Assembly: GCF_023016065.1 (NCBI RefSeq) | Contig: NZ_JALKAQ010000013.1 | Location: 38,596-102,595 of the forward strand | Source: Marinobacter sp. S0848L | GTDB lineage: Bacteria; Pseudomonadota; Gammaproteobacteria; Pseudomonadales; Oleiphilaceae | Direction: 5' to 3' | DNA length: 64,000 nucleotides | Shown: one piece after another, positions 45,583-55,399 of the stretch | Numbering within the stretch: position 1 is the first letter of the stretch | Layout of the letters: every line of letters starts with the position of its first letter | The notes under the pieces: model-generated | The model's input: the letters and a program-made list of their open reading frames with translations, nothing else | Databases searched by the model: none | Told to the model about the DNA's origin: nothing | Program-made: the position numbers and the translations under genes

Positions 45583-48224
45583 TGAATCTCGTCCAGCATT
45601 TTGCAGAGGTGCTGTTGCAGGGCTTCGCACTCAGCGGGGTCGCTCAGTGGCCGGCCGTGTTCGTCGGTAATAAAGAAAACGTCTTCTACCCGCTCGCCCA
45701 GGGTGGCGATTTTGGCGTTGGTCAGCCGCACCCTGTGCTCGAGTAGCACCTGACCAATCCGGGCCAGCAGGCCGGGGCGGTCGGGTGTGATGACCTCCAT
45801 CAACGTTCGCTGGTTGATGGTGTCGTTGGAAAAAGTCACTTCGGTGGGGAACGCAAAGTGTTTAAGCTGCCGTGGCGTGCGCCGATGAATGATGTCCGGG
45901 TAGTCTTCCGGGTCATCCAGTTCTTCGATCAGTCGTTTGCGCACGCGCTCTTTTCGGGCCGGGTCGATGCCCAGCGGCTGTCCTTTCTCGTCCAGCACAA
46001 TGTAGGAGCTGATGGAATGGGGGCCCTCGCTGGAGTTAATGCGAGCATCGACGATGTTCAGGTTGAGCTGTTCCAGCACGGCGGTGGTGGCTGCAAACAG
46101 GGCGACCCGGTCCCGCATGTAGATAATGATCTGTGAATAGCCGTCGGTCGGCCCACCGCGGGTGTCGCGAATCAGCACCAGTGGGTCCGGGTTGTCGCCA
46201 TGGCGGATGATCGCTGCGGTCTGCCAGGCGATGTCGACGGTGGAGTCCTGTAAAAAGTAATCTTCATCGACCGTATCCCAAATCTGGTCGATTTGTTCGT
46301 TGGTCATGTTCTGGGCGTTGAGGATTTCCCGAGCTTCTTCGCGAGTCGCGTCAATCCACGCCTGCCGGTTAACCGGTGTGTCGATGCCACGGCGCAGTGC
46401 CCGTTTGGCTTCGATGTAGAGCTGGCGCAACAAAGAGGCTCGCCAGGTGTTCCATAGCTTGGGGTTGGTGGCGCTGATGTCGCACACAGTTAGCGTGTAC
46501 AGGTAGTCCAGATGCGCCTGGCTGGGAATGGCCCGCGCAAAGGCCTGGATAATGCCCGGGTCTGAAATGTCTTTGCGCTGGGCGGTCATCGACATAAGCA
46601 AGTGGTTTTCTACCAGCCAGGCGATCAGCCGGGTGTCCCGCTCACTTAAATGGTGCCGCTCACAGAAGGCTTCGGCATCTATAGCGCCGAGTTCCGAGTG
46701 GTCACCGCCTCGGCCTTTGGCCACATCATGGTACAGGCCGGCAATAAACAGGGTGTCCATCTTCGGTAACCGGTGAATCAAGCGCGATGCCAGAGGATAT
46801 TCGGTTCGGGCTTCCTCGGTGGTTAATCGGACCATGTTGCGGATGACGCGCATGGTGTGCGCATCCACCGTATAAATATGGAACAGGTCGTGCTGCATCT
46901 GCCCAATGATGTCGCCAAACTCGGGTAAATAGCGCCCAAGCACGTTGTACTTTTTCATCGCAGACAGGGTTTCGTGGAGCGCGTGGGGCGTGCGCAGGAG
47001 TTCCATGAACAGGCTGGTTACCGCCAGATCCGACCGGAACACGTCATCAATCAGATGACGGTGCGCTCGTAGTGAACGGATGGTGGTTGCTCGAATGCCC
47101 TTGATTTCTGGGTGCTGCGCCATCAATACGAAGATTTCCATGATGGCATAGGGGGCGTAAGCAAACACCTGATTGTTGATGGCTTCGATGTAGAAGTTGC
47201 GCATTTGAAAGCGCTTGTTCAGTGGCCGGATTTCGTCTTCGCTACCGCTGCCCAGAATCGCTTCGTCGTAGTATTGGAGAATAACATCAGTGAGCTCAGT
47301 CAGCGCCAGCACGGTGCGGTAGTAGGACTGCATCATCAATTCGACGCCGAGACGCTTGCCTTCGTCCTTATAGCCCAGCATCGAGGCGAGGGTCCGCTGG
47401 TGATCAAACAGCATTCGGTTTTCATTGCGATCCGCGATGAGCTGAAGACCAAAGCGTAAACGCCACAGAAAGGTTTCGCCTTCCAGCAATACCCGGTGCT
47501 CTTCATCGGTAATGATGCTGAACCGGGCTAATTCAGCGGTGTTTTCGAGCCGGAAATGCCGTTTGGTGATCCAGCCAATGGTTTGGATATCTCGCAGCGC
47601 ACCGGGAGACCCTTTGACGTTAGGTTCGAGGTTGTATTCAGTGTCACCGTACTTTGTGTGGCGGTTCTGCTGCTCTTCCCACTTGGCGACAAAGTAATCT
47701 TTGTCGGACATTACGTCGTCCAGATACACCTGCTCGGTCAGGTCTTCACGAAGACTATCAGGCCCTGCTATCGTGCGGGTTTCGAGAAGATTGGTGAGAA
47801 TAGTAATGTCGTGTTTCGCGGCGTTAATGCACTCGTCAACGCTGCGAACGCTGTGGCCGATATCCAGCTTTAAATCCCATAACAAGGTGATGAAAGCGCT
47901 CAGGTCGTCTTGCCAGGCGCTTTCCGTTCCTTTTCGGGTCAGGATGAGCAGGTCGATGTCTGAATGGGGATGGAGCTCACCCCTGCCGTAGCCACCTACG
48001 GCAACCAAGGTAATATCGGGCGAGCTGGAAAAGGGATAGCGATTCCAGATCAAACGAAGCACGGTGTCTACTGTCGCAGCCCTGGCGTGGACCAGTGCTC
48101 TTACGTCAGCGCCTTGTCGGAAGGCTTCGGCATCGGCTTCATAGTGATGCTGTAAAAATTCCTTTGCCGCAACAACCGGCGACGGGTCGTGACTGATGCG
48201 GTGTTCCAGCTCGCTTCGGTCCAC
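45579..48224 (-). CDS. glnD: Bifunctional PII uridylyltransferase/uridylyl-removing enzyme
   Basis: The 881-residue protein senses glutamine and modifies PII. Domains in order are a nucleotidyltransferase (GGYGRGELHPHSDIDLLIL, near 80-97), a helical UTase linker, an HD hydrolase (LYHDVAKGRGGDHSELG, near 500), and two C-terminal ACT domains (about 695-780 and 805-881). All signature residues are present, so both activities should work. The start is GTG, directly after the map stop codon (zero gap). Length is typical of gammaproteobacterial GlnD. Confidence 0.97.
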   Translation of the reverse strand: MDRSELEHRISHDPSPVVAAKEFLQHHYEADAEAFRQGADVRALVHARAATVDTVLRLIWNRYPFSSSPDITLVAVGGYGRGELHPHSDIDLLILTRKGTESAWQDDLSAFITLLWDLKLDIGHSVRSVDECINAAKHDITILTNLLETRTIAGPDSLREDLTEQVYLDDVMSDKDYFVAKWEEQQNRHTKYGDTEYNLEPNVKGSPGALRDIQTIGWITKRHFRLENTAELARFSIITDEEHRVLLEGETFLWRLRFGLQLIADRNENRMLFDHQRTLASMLGYKDEGKRLGVELMMQSYYRTVLALTELTDVILQYYDEAILGSGSEDEIRPLNKRFQMRNFYIEAINNQVFAYAPYAIMEIFVLMAQHPEIKGIRATTIRSLRAHRHLIDDVFRSDLAVTSLFMELLRTPHALHETLSAMKKYNVLGRYLPEFGDIIGQMQHDLFHIYTVDAHTMRVIRNMVRLTTEEARTEYPLASRLIHRLPKMDTLFIAGLYHDVAKGRGGDHSELGAIDAEAFCERHHLSERDTRLIAWLVENHLLMSMTAQRKDISDPGIIQAFARAIPSQAHLDYLYTLTVCDISATNPKLWNTWRASLLRQLYIEAKRALRRGIDTPVNRQAWIDATREEAREILNAQNMTNEQIDQIWDTVDEDYFLQDSTVDIAWQTAAIIRHGDNPDPLVLIRDTRGGPTDGYSQIIIYMRDRVALFAATTAVLEQLNLNIVDARINSSEGPHSISSYIVLDEKGQPLGIDPARKERVRKRLIEELDDPEDYPDIIHRRTPRQLKHFAFPTEVTFSNDTINQRTLMEVITPDRPGLLARIGQVLLEHRVRLTNAKIATLGERVEDVFFITDEHGRPLSDPAECEALQQHLCKMLDEIQ

Positions 48225-48995
48225 TTAGAAGGACTCTTCTGATCGTTTGGTCAGAACTTCGTGGCCGTCTGCCGTTACCAGAATGGTGTGCTCCCACTGG
48301 GCCGACAATTTGTGGTCTTTGGTGACGGCAGTCCATCCGTCAGCCAAAAGTTTGGTGTGGTATTTGCCTTGGTTCAGCATGGGTTCGATGGTGAACGTCA
48401 TGCCTTCTTGCAGCTCAAGGCCCGTTCCCGGCGTGCCGTAATGCATGACTTGAGGTTCTTCATGGAATACTGCGCCGATGCCATGACCGCAATAATCCCG
48501 GACCACGGAATAGCGGTGCTTCTCCGCGTGTTTCTGGATTACGTGACCAATGTCGCCAAGACGCGCGCCGGGCTTGACCAGTTCAATACCTTTATACAGG
48601 CATTCCTGGGTGATCTGGATCAGACGCTCTGAGCCGGGCTTAGGCTTGCCGACAATCCACATCTTACTGGTATCGCCGTGATAGCCATCTTTAATGACGG
48701 TTACGTCGATGTTGATGACATCGCCGTCTTTCAGAACTTTTTTGTCGGTTGGAATGCCGTGGCATACAACATGGTTCACCGAGGTGCAGATAGACTTCGG
48801 GAAACCTTTGTAATTCAGCGGCGCTGGAATGGCCTGCTGTTTATTCACAATGTAGTCGTGGCAGATTCGGTCAAGCTCTTCGGTGGTTACGCCAGGTTTG
48901 ACGTGCTCGCCGATCATTTCCAGAACTTCGGCTGCCAGGCGGCCGGCTACCCGCATCTTTTCAATTTCTTCGGGGGTCTTAATAGATACTTGCAT
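48225..48995 (-). CDS. map: Methionine aminopeptidase, type I
   Basis: The 256-residue enzyme removes the initiator methionine from nascent proteins. The metal ligands are in NIDVTVIKDGYHGDTS (two Asp), GHGIGAVFHEEP (His), FTIEPML (Glu) and QWEHTILVT (Glu). The pita-bread fold length is standard. AGGAAG precedes the ATG at good distance. It is divergent from rpsB, as in many gammaproteobacteria, and opens the map-glnD-dapC operon. Confidence 0.97.
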   Translation of the reverse strand: MQVSIKTPEEIEKMRVAGRLAAEVLEMIGEHVKPGVTTEELDRICHDYIVNKQQAIPAPLNYKGFPKSICTSVNHVVCHGIPTDKKVLKDGDVINIDVTVIKDGYHGDTSKMWIVGKPKPGSERLIQITQECLYKGIELVKPGARLGDIGHVIQKHAEKHRYSVVRDYCGHGIGAVFHEEPQVMHYGTPGTGLELQEGMTFTIEPMLNQGKYHTKLLADGWTAVTKDHKLSAQWEHTILVTADGHEVLTKRSEESF

Positions 48996-49098
48996 CGGTC
49001 TTCCTGTTTATGTGCATCAAGCCAGCATTTTAAGGGGCTGAAGCAATAGGTACAAGGAAGGTATTTGCCAAAAGTAATGGCGTTGCGGGAGCGGAATA

Positions 49099-49107
49099 TG
49101 GTATAAA
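49099..49107 (+). promoter_or_regulatory. Extended -10 promoter of rpsB-tsf
   Basis: TGGTATAAA (TGn plus TATAAA) is followed by the GC-rich discriminator CGCGCCCGCC. It resembles the conserved rpsB promoter of gammaproteobacteria, where the GC-rich discriminator gives stringent control. No good -35 is seen, which fits the extended -10 type. Confidence 0.7.
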
Positions 49108-49112
49108 CGCGC

Positions 49113-49245
49113 CCGCCGAAACAAAACTCGGTAAATTCACACACGTGTCAGCACGTTGTCCCAGGGTGCCGGCTCCTGCTTTAAGGAGACAGGTTGGGGC
49201 AATTGGATGCGTGGAGGCCTAACCCGAAGCTAAAAGGTAACTATC
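49113..49245 (+). promoter_or_regulatory. rpsB 5' leader (probable S2-responsive region)
   Basis: This is an untranslated leader of about 130 nt with inverted repeats (CTCCT and AGGAG across a T-rich loop near 49172-49188). In enteric bacteria the rpsB leader mediates autogenous repression by S2. The length and position here are consistent, but the exact S2 site is inferred, not demonstrated. Confidence 0.45.
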
Positions 49246-49995
49246 ATGGCTCAGGTAAATATGCGTGACCTGCTGAAAGCAGGTGCTCACTTTGGACACC
49301 AAACCCGTTACTGGAACCCGAAGATGGGTAAGTACATCTTTGGTGCTCGTAACAAGATTCATATCATCAACCTTGAGCAGACGGTTCCTGCGATGAACCA
49401 GGCGCTGGATTTCATTCAGCAACTGACTGAAAGCAAGAACAAGATCCTGTTTGTGGGTACCAAGCGTGCCGCAGCCAAGATCATCAAGGAAGAAGCACTG
49501 CGTTCTAACCAGCCGTACGTTAACCATCGCTGGTTGGGTGGCATGCTTACCAACTACAAGACCATTCGTCAGTCTATCCGTCGCTACCGCGATCTGGAAG
49601 CCCAGAGCAAAGACGGTACTTTCGACAAGCTGACCAAGAAAGAAGCACTTGAGCGTACCCGCGAAATGGATAAGCTTGAGCGTTCTATCGGTGGTATCAA
49701 AGACATGGGCGGCCTGCCTGACGCGCTGTTCGTTGTTGACGTAGACCACGAGCGTATCGCAATTAAAGAAGCGAACAAGCTGGGCATCCCTGTTATTGGT
49801 GTTGTTGATACCAACAGCGATCCTGACGGCGTTGACTACGTGATCCCGGGTAACGACGACGCAATCCGCGCTATCCAGATCTACGTAAAAGCGGTTGCTG
49901 ATACTTGCCTGGAGTCTTCCCAGACTGCCGGCGGCGCTGACGAGTTCGTAGAAGTTAGCGAAGATGCCCAAGGCGCTGCTCCAGCTGCCGAGTAA
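49246..49995 (+). CDS. rpsB: 30S ribosomal protein S2
   Basis: The 249-residue protein starts [27 protein letters not shown], with [14 protein letters not shown] and the conserved [20 protein letters not shown] near the C-terminus. It is a late-assembling protein on the back of the small subunit head, needed for S1 binding. It is followed by a hairpin and tsf, the usual operon. AGGTAACTATC precedes the ATG. Confidence 0.98.
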   Translation: MAQVNMRDLLKAGAHFGHQTRYWNPKMGKYIFGARNKIHIINLEQTVPAMNQALDFIQQLTESKNKILFVGTKRAAAKIIKEEALRSNQPYVNHRWLGGMLTNYKTIRQSIRRYRDLEAQSKDGTFDKLTKKEALERTREMDKLERSIGGIKDMGGLPDALFVVDVDHERIAIKEANKLGIPVIGVVDTNSDPDGVDYVIPGNDDAIRAIQIYVKAVADTCLESSQTAGGADEFVEVSEDAQGAAPAAE

Positions 49996-50020
49996 TGCTT
50001 GACCGTCAGGTCTGAGTTAT

Positions 50021-50051
50021 AAGGCATGTCCCTTTTTATCGGGCATGCCTT
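50021..50051 (+). promoter_or_regulatory. rpsB-tsf intercistronic hairpin
   Basis: AAGGCATG pairs with CATGCCTT and CCC with GGG across an 8-nt loop, with one bulged T. There is no following T tract, so partial attenuation or RNA processing between rpsB and tsf is likely. Confidence 0.65.
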
Positions 50052-50086
50052 CCCACCGAATTTGTAACTGATTGAGAGGACTGAAC

Positions 50087-50956
50087 ATGGCTGCAATTAC
50101 CGCTGCAATGGTCAAAGAGCTGCGTGAGCGCACTGGTCTTGGCATGATGGAGTGCAAAAAAGCACTGGTTGAAGCTGAAGGCAGTGTTGAAGCTGCAATC
50201 GAAGAGCTTCGTAAGTCATCTGGCCTGAAAGCTGCCAAGAAAGCCGGTCGTACCGCTGCTGAAGGTGTTTCTCTGGTTAAGGTTTCTGACGACAAGACCG
50301 TTGCTTTCATTTTGGAAGTTAACTCTGAGACTGACTTCGTTGCCCGTGACGACAACTTCATGAACTTCGCGAACGACGTTCTGAACGTTGCGTTTGAAAA
50401 AGGCGAAACTGACGTTGCGAAGCTGATGGAAGGCGATCTGGAAAGCAAGCGTGAAGCGCTGGTTCAGAAGATCGGTGAGAACATCACGGTTCGTCGTCTG
50501 GTTAAAGTTGAAGGTCCGGTTGTTGGTGGATACGTTCACAGCAACAGCAAGATCGCTTCCGTTGTCGCTCTGAGTGCTGGTACTGAAGAGCTGGCTCGCG
50601 ACATCGCTATGCACGTAGCTGCGGTTAACCCGCGCGTAGGCAAGCCGGAAGACATGCCTGCAGACGAGCTGGCTAAAGAAGAAGCCATCATCAAGTCTCA
50701 GCCTGATATGGAAGGCAAGCCTGCCGAAATCGTTGAAAAGATGATGGGCGGCCGTATCAAGAAGTTCCTGGCTGAAAACAGCCTGATCGAACAGCCTTTC
50801 GTTAAAAACCCAGAGCAGAAAGTGGGTGAGCTGATCAAAGCCGCAGGCGGCGAACTGGTTGGCTTTACTCGCCTGGAAGTGGGTGAAGGCATCGAAAAAG
50901 AAGAAGTGGATTTTGCTGCTGAAGTGGCTGCGGCCGCTGGCACAGGCAAGGCCTGA
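50087..50956 (+). CDS. tsf: Elongation factor Ts
   Basis: The 289-residue nucleotide exchange factor for EF-Tu begins [20 protein letters not shown], the UBA-like domain with GMMECKKAL. The core carries [14 protein letters not shown], which contacts EF-Tu (Asp and Phe of TDFVA). The coiled-coil and C-terminal regions are present. I chose ATG 50087 with GAGAGGA upstream, as the family begins at this Met. A UUCG-loop hairpin follows at 51013. Confidence 0.98.
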   Translation: MAAITAAMVKELRERTGLGMMECKKALVEAEGSVEAAIEELRKSSGLKAAKKAGRTAAEGVSLVKVSDDKTVAFILEVNSETDFVARDDNFMNFANDVLNVAFEKGETDVAKLMEGDLESKREALVQKIGENITVRRLVKVEGPVVGGYVHSNSKIASVVALSAGTEELARDIAMHVAAVNPRVGKPEDMPADELAKEEAIIKSQPDMEGKPAEIVEKMMGGRIKKFLAENSLIEQPFVKNPEQKVGELIKAAGGELVGFTRLEVGEGIEKEEVDFAAEVAAAAGTGKA

Positions 50957-51012
50957 TCCATTTTTTGAGTACGTCTGTCAGAGACAGTCGTGCTACCTAA
51001 GTCTGCCACGTC

Positions 51013-51032
51013 AGCCGGGTTCGCCCGGCTTT
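51013..51032 (+). terminator. Hairpin after tsf
   Basis: AGCCGGG-TTCG-CCCGGCT is a perfect 7-bp stem with a UUCG loop, followed by only TTTC. It is a partial terminator, allowing some read-through to pyrH. Confidence 0.7.
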
Positions 51033-51035
51033 CGT

Positions 51036-51106
51036 GGCGGGCTTGTATCTGAGATACCCCTTTTTAAGCGCCAGCCTCAGAGGGGTATGTCAGATACAAG
51101 CCTGCC
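51036..51106. repeat. Long near-perfect inverted repeat upstream of pyrH
   Basis: Two 26-nt arms (51036-51061 and 51081-51106) match as inverted repeats at 24 of 26 positions, with a 19-nt loop. The left arm starts GGCGGGCTTGTATCTG. This is far longer than needed for termination and lacks a T tract. It may be a small mobile repeat or a structured leader for pyrH. Confidence 0.75.
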
Positions 51107-51150
51107 AAAGGTTTGAAGCCGCACAGCCAAAAGACGAAAAGGGGATCACC

Positions 51151-51885
51151 ATGCCGACACCGACATCTTCAACCAATCAACCCAGATATAAGCGTGTTCT
51201 GCTGAAGCTCAGTGGTGAGGCCCTGATGGGGGAGCACGAGTTCGGTATTGATCCTAAGGTACTTGACCGCATGGCGTTGGAAATCGGTGCCCTTGTGGGT
51301 ATCGGTGTGCAGGTTGCTCTGGTTATTGGTGGTGGCAACCTGTTCCGTGGTGCAGCATTGAGTGAAGCTGGGCTGGATCGGGTGACTGGTGACCACATGG
51401 GGATGCTGGCAACTGTGATGAATGGCTTGGGAATGCGCGACGCGCTTGAACGTTCCAATATCCGTACTCGGGTTATGTCCGCGATCCCCATGAGTGGCAT
51501 TGTTGAGCACTATGACCGCCGTCGCGCAGTGCGCGATTTGAAAGAAGGCGACGTAGTGATTTTCAGTGCGGGTACCGGCAATCCTTTCTTCACCACCGAT
51601 TCAGCCGCTTGCCTTCGTGGTATTGAGATTGAGGCTGATGCCGTTCTGAAGGCCACCAAAGTGGATGGTGTGTATAACGCGGATCCCAATCTGGACCCCA
51701 CCGCAGTAAAATATGACCGCCTGACCTACGATGAAGTGTTAGATCGCAAGCTTGGTGTGATGGATCTTACCGCCATTTGTCTGGCTCGTGATCACGGCAT
51801 GCCTTTGCGGGTGTTCGATATGAACCAGCCAGGCGTTCTCACCCGCATCGTGACGGGAGAGAAAGAAGGCACATTGATTGAGTAA
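51151..51885 (+). CDS. pyrH: UMP kinase
   Basis: The 244-residue amino-acid-kinase-fold enzyme phosphorylates UMP to UDP. Motifs: [14 protein letters not shown] (phosphate loop with conserved Lys), GGGNLFRG, and [16 protein letters not shown]. Catalytic/binding residues D and T in [12 protein letters not shown] are intact. It is usually hexameric, activated by GTP and inhibited by UTP. The ATG 51151 follows AAAGGGGA. It precedes frr by 18 nt, the common pyrH-frr pair. Confidence 0.97.
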   Translation: MPTPTSSTNQPRYKRVLLKLSGEALMGEHEFGIDPKVLDRMALEIGALVGIGVQVALVIGGGNLFRGAALSEAGLDRVTGDHMGMLATVMNGLGMRDALERSNIRTRVMSAIPMSGIVEHYDRRRAVRDLKEGDVVIFSAGTGNPFFTTDSAACLRGIEIEADAVLKATKVDGVYNADPNLDPTAVKYDRLTYDEVLDRKLGVMDLTAICLARDHGMPLRVFDMNQPGVLTRIVTGEKEGTLIE

Positions 51886-51903
51886 CGAATTGAGGGTTTC
51901 GAC

Positions 51904-52461
51904 GTGATTGACGATATTAAGACAGAAGCTGAATCGAAAATGAAGAAAAGCCTTGAGGCGCTTACCTCGGCTTTCAACAAAATCCGTACCGGTCGTGCTC
52001 ACCCTGCGATTCTTGATAGCGTGGTGGTGAACTACTACGGTCAAGACACCCCGCTGAAGCAGGTGGCTAGCGTAAACGTGGAAGACAACCGTACGTTGTT
52101 GGTCGCGCCATGGGAAAAGAGCATCATTTCGGCCATTGAAAAAGCCATCATGATGTCGGATCTTGGCCTGAACCCGTCCAGCAACGGTGACGCCATTCGC
52201 GTTCCTATGCCCATGTTGACCGAGCAGACCCGTAAAGAGATGGTCAAGCAGGCCCGTGGTGATGCAGAGCAGGGCCGTGTGTCTGTTCGTAATGCGCGCC
52301 GTGACGCAAACGGTATGCTCAAAGACCTTCTGAAAGAGAAGGAAATCAGCGAGGACGATCTGCGCCGTGGCGAAGACGAGATCCAGAAGCTGACCGACAA
52401 GTACATCGCCGAGATCGAAAAGATGCTCAAGGCGAAAGAAGAGGATCTGATGGCGGTTTAA
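51904..52461 (+). CDS. frr: Ribosome recycling factor
   Basis: The 185-residue protein, with EF-G, splits post-termination ribosomes. It has the long three-helix domain ([21 protein letters not shown] at the start and [19 protein letters not shown] at the end) and the small domain with [18 protein letters not shown]. The conserved Arg in KIRTGRAHP is present. The start codon is GTG, with GAGGG ahead. Length is standard. Confidence 0.97.
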   Translation: MIDDIKTEAESKMKKSLEALTSAFNKIRTGRAHPAILDSVVVNYYGQDTPLKQVASVNVEDNRTLLVAPWEKSIISAIEKAIMMSDLGLNPSSNGDAIRVPMPMLTEQTRKEMVKQARGDAEQGRVSVRNARRDANGMLKDLLKEKEISEDDLRRGEDEIQKLTDKYIAEIEKMLKAKEEDLMAV

Positions 52462-52523
52462 CCGTCAGATTGTTCAGAAACAGAGTCAGCAGTGGTTGAA
52501 GATGCTACTGCGCAGAGGGTTTC

Positions 52524-53294
52524 ATGACGGATCAAATAACCGCAGAAATTCCGGTGACGGCCAGCAGTCGTCCCCGGCATGTGGCCATTATCATGGATGG
52601 CAATAATCGCTGGGCGAAAGCACGGCGGTTGAAAGGAGTTGCGGGCCACAAGGCAGGAGTAGATGCGGTCAAAGCCGTTGTTGAAACCTGCGCGCGGCAG
52701 GGCGTGGAGGTGTTGACACTGTTCGCTTTCTCCAGCGAAAACTGGCGACGCCCCAAAGACGAAGTGTCGGCATTAATGCGCCTGTTTGTGATCGCCCTTG
52801 AGCGGGAAGTTCGAAAGCTTCACCGTAACAATATCCGGTTACGGATTATCGGCGACCGCTCGGCCTTCAATCCTTTGTTGCAAGAGCATATGGACAAAGC
52901 CGAGGCCCTTACTCGCAATAATACGGCGATGACGTTGGTGATCGCCGCTAATTATGGTGGGCACTGGGACATCACTCAGGCCACCCAGGCAGTTGCAGGG
53001 AAAGTTCGAGCGGGTGAACTGGCCCCTTCCGATATTACCGACGATTTGATTCAGCAGCATTTGAGCATTGGTGATCTGCCAATGCCGGATTTGATGATTC
53101 GCACCGCCGGTGAGCAGCGCATCAGCAATTTTTTGTTGTGGCACTTGGCCTATACGGAGTTTTATTTCTCCAATGTTTTCTGGCCTGATTTCAAAGCTGA
53201 AGAAATGCTGAAGGCGTTGCATGCGTACGGGCAGCGCAAGCGCCGTTTTGGGCAAACCGACGATCAGCTTGATTCCCAAGCCACACAACAATAA
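52524..53294 (+). CDS. uppS: Undecaprenyl diphosphate synthase
   Basis: The 256-residue cis-prenyltransferase extends farnesyl diphosphate with eight isoprenes to the lipid carrier for peptidoglycan, LPS and capsule. HVAIIMDGNNRWAKARR carries the catalytic Asp and the diphosphate-binding Arg. FSSENWRRP (Glu for Mg), and DLMIRTAGEQRISNFLLW with FWPDF complete the active site. It is active at the membrane surface. AGAGGGTTTC precedes the ATG. cdsA follows after about 20 nt. Confidence 0.97.
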   Translation: MTDQITAEIPVTASSRPRHVAIIMDGNNRWAKARRLKGVAGHKAGVDAVKAVVETCARQGVEVLTLFAFSSENWRRPKDEVSALMRLFVIALEREVRKLHRNNIRLRIIGDRSAFNPLLQEHMDKAEALTRNNTAMTLVIAANYGGHWDITQATQAVAGKVRAGELAPSDITDDLIQQHLSIGDLPMPDLMIRTAGEQRISNFLLWHLAYTEFYFSNVFWPDFKAEEMLKALHAYGQRKRRFGQTDDQLDSQATQQ

Positions 53295-53313
53295 CGACAT
53301 AGCGATTATTACC

Positions 53314-54165
53314 GTGCTTAAAACTCGAATTATTACCGCGCTTATCCTGGCCCCGATTGCAATCGGCGGCATTTTCTTCCTACCGGCGTTTGGCTTCTCA
53401 CTCTTCACTGGTGCAATTATTGCCCTCGGTGCCTGGGAGTGGGCAAACATGTCGGGTATCGAAGGGCAGGGTGGTCGTGTTGCGTACGCGGTAGCCGTGG
53501 CGGTGTTGATGGCTCTGATATCACAGCTGAACGTCTCCGCTGTGATGGTTTTGTCACTGGCGTTCGTTTGGTGGCTCGTCTGCTTTGGGCTGGTGAGCCG
53601 GTATCCACGAGGCTCAGACACGTGGGGTTCGGTTGCTGTCAGGGCACTAATGGGATTGTTTGTACTTTTGCCCGCATGGGTCGGTTTGAATCATCTGCGC
53701 ACTGGCGTTTTCGAGTTTGGCGCTTTGACCAACAGTCTGCTCGTCATTCTCTATATCTTCCTCATGGTGTGGGTGGCCGACATCGGCGCGTATTTCGCAG
53801 GCCGGGCGTTTGGCAAAGCCAAGCTGGCACCTCGTGTGAGCCCCGGAAAGTCCTGGGCCGGTGTTTGGGGAGGTTTGGTCGCTGTGGGTGTTTTGGCCTT
53901 GGTTGCCAGCTATATTGCCAGCGCCAGTCTGCAAGAAACCCTTTTGTTACTCATTGCCAGCTTGTTTACGGGGTTTGTGTCCGTATTGGGCGACTTGCTT
54001 GAAAGTATGCTGAAGCGTTTTCGGGGCATCAAAGACAGCAGTCAGTTGCTACCGGGGCACGGTGGCATCATGGATCGGATTGATAGCCTGACCGCCGCGA
54101 TTCCGATTTTCGCATTGATCGTTACATTGCTTGGTTGGCTGAGCGTGGCCAGCGTGTCTGTATGA
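53314..54165 (+). CDS. cdsA: Phosphatidate cytidylyltransferase (CDP-diglyceride synthase)
   Basis: The 283-residue polytopic inner-membrane protein makes CDP-diacylglycerol from phosphatidic acid and CTP, the branch point for phospholipids. It has about eight hydrophobic helices (from LIPAP-like [19 protein letters not shown]). The C-terminal signature is [20 protein letters not shown] then [14 protein letters not shown]. The start is GTG 53314, with weak ribosome site but correct family N-terminus ([12 protein letters not shown]). Its stop overlaps dxr by 4 nt. Confidence 0.95.
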   Translation: MLKTRIITALILAPIAIGGIFFLPAFGFSLFTGAIIALGAWEWANMSGIEGQGGRVAYAVAVAVLMALISQLNVSAVMVLSLAFVWWLVCFGLVSRYPRGSDTWGSVAVRALMGLFVLLPAWVGLNHLRTGVFEFGALTNSLLVILYIFLMVWVADIGAYFAGRAFGKAKLAPRVSPGKSWAGVWGGLVAVGVLALVASYIASASLQETLLLLIASLFTGFVSVLGDLLESMLKRFRGIKDSSQLLPGHGGIMDRIDSLTAAIPIFALIVTLLGWLSVASVSV

Positions 54166-55346
54166 CCCATCGCAGCGTTACCGTTTTAGGTGCGACCGGC
54201 TCCATAGGCCTGAGTACTCTCGACGTGGTTCGTCGGCATCCCGCACGGTTTTCGGTGTGGGCGTTGACGGCCGGTACCAAAGCGCAGGAATTAGCCGCTT
54301 TGTGTCGGGAATTCAAACCCGCTTTTGCAGTCATGGCCGATGTTGGTGCCGCTCGTGAGCTTGAAAGTTTGCTCGCAGATCAGCCCGAAACGACTGTGCT
54401 CGGTGGCGAGCAAGGCTTGTGTCAGGTTGCTGCAGCCGAAGAAGCCGATACCGTGATGGCTGCCATCGTGGGTGCGGCAGGGCTTGCGCCGACACTGGCA
54501 GCGGTCCGTGCTGGCAAGCGAGTGTTGTTGGCCAACAAAGAAGCGTTGGTGATGTCCGGTAGACTGTTTATGGACGCCGTGGCGGAATCGGGTGCGGAGC
54601 TATTGCCGATTGATTCCGAACACAACGCCATCTTCCAGTGCATGCCTGCCGATAAAGTGCGTAACCCCGTTGCCGCCGGCATTACACGTATCTTGTTGAC
54701 CGCCTCTGGTGGGCCTTTCCGCACTTTGTCAGCAGAGTCGTTGAAATCGGTGACACCGGTGCAAGCCTGCGCACATCCGAACTGGTCTATGGGCCAAAAG
54801 ATTTCGGTTGATTCGGCTACCTTGATGAATAAAGGTCTGGAGCTTATTGAAGCCTGCTGGCTGTTCAATACCACCCCGGATCATGTCGAGGTGCATGTGC
54901 ACCCGGAGAGCATTATTCATTCGATGGTGGAGTATGCAGACGGCTCGGTGCTGGCCCAGATGGGAAGCCCTGACATGCGCACACCGATTGCGAACGGGAT
55001 GGCTTGGCCGGAGCGTATCGCGGCGGGCGTTGCGCCGCTGGATTTATTCGCCATCGGTACGTTCCACTTTGAACGTCCGGACATAACGCGTTTTCCGTGT
55101 TTGCGCCTGGCGGCTGAGGCATTTGCCACTGGCGGCACGGCACCTGCGGTTCTCAATGCGGCAAATGAAATCGCAGTTGCGGCATTTCTTGACGGTAAGC
55201 TGTCCTTTACCGATATCCCCGTTATCATAGAGCGAACGCTGGCAGCCACCGAGGTGGTGGAAGCCGACAGCTTCGAAACCATATTCGCTAAAGATGCTGA
55301 AGCACGCGCGCAAGCCAACGAGCAGATTGGCTTATTGCCGGCCTGA
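54162..55346 (+). CDS. dxr: 1-deoxy-D-xylulose 5-phosphate reductoisomerase
   Basis: The 394-residue NADPH enzyme makes methylerythritol 4-phosphate, the first committed step of the MEP isoprenoid pathway and the fosmidomycin target. The NADPH site is [43 protein letters not shown] (metal Asp and Glu) and the flexible loop ASGGPFR are visible. [20 protein letters not shown] binds substrate. The ATG overlaps the cdsA stop. It sits with uppS, so lipid carrier supply genes lie together. Confidence 0.97.
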   Translation: MTHRSVTVLGATGSIGLSTLDVVRRHPARFSVWALTAGTKAQELAALCREFKPAFAVMADVGAARELESLLADQPETTVLGGEQGLCQVAAAEEADTVMAAIVGAAGLAPTLAAVRAGKRVLLANKEALVMSGRLFMDAVAESGAELLPIDSEHNAIFQCMPADKVRNPVAAGITRILLTASGGPFRTLSAESLKSVTPVQACAHPNWSMGQKISVDSATLMNKGLELIEACWLFNTTPDHVEVHVHPESIIHSMVEYADGSVLAQMGSPDMRTPIANGMAWPERIAAGVAPLDLFAIGTFHFERPDITRFPCLRLAAEAFATGGTAPAVLNAANEIAVAAFLDGKLSFTDIPVIIERTLAATEVVEADSFETIFAKDAEARAQANEQIGLLPA

Positions 55347-55399
55347 TATCGTACTGGCGTTTCGTTAAGCTGTAGCCCAGAACCAACACCGGAAGACCT

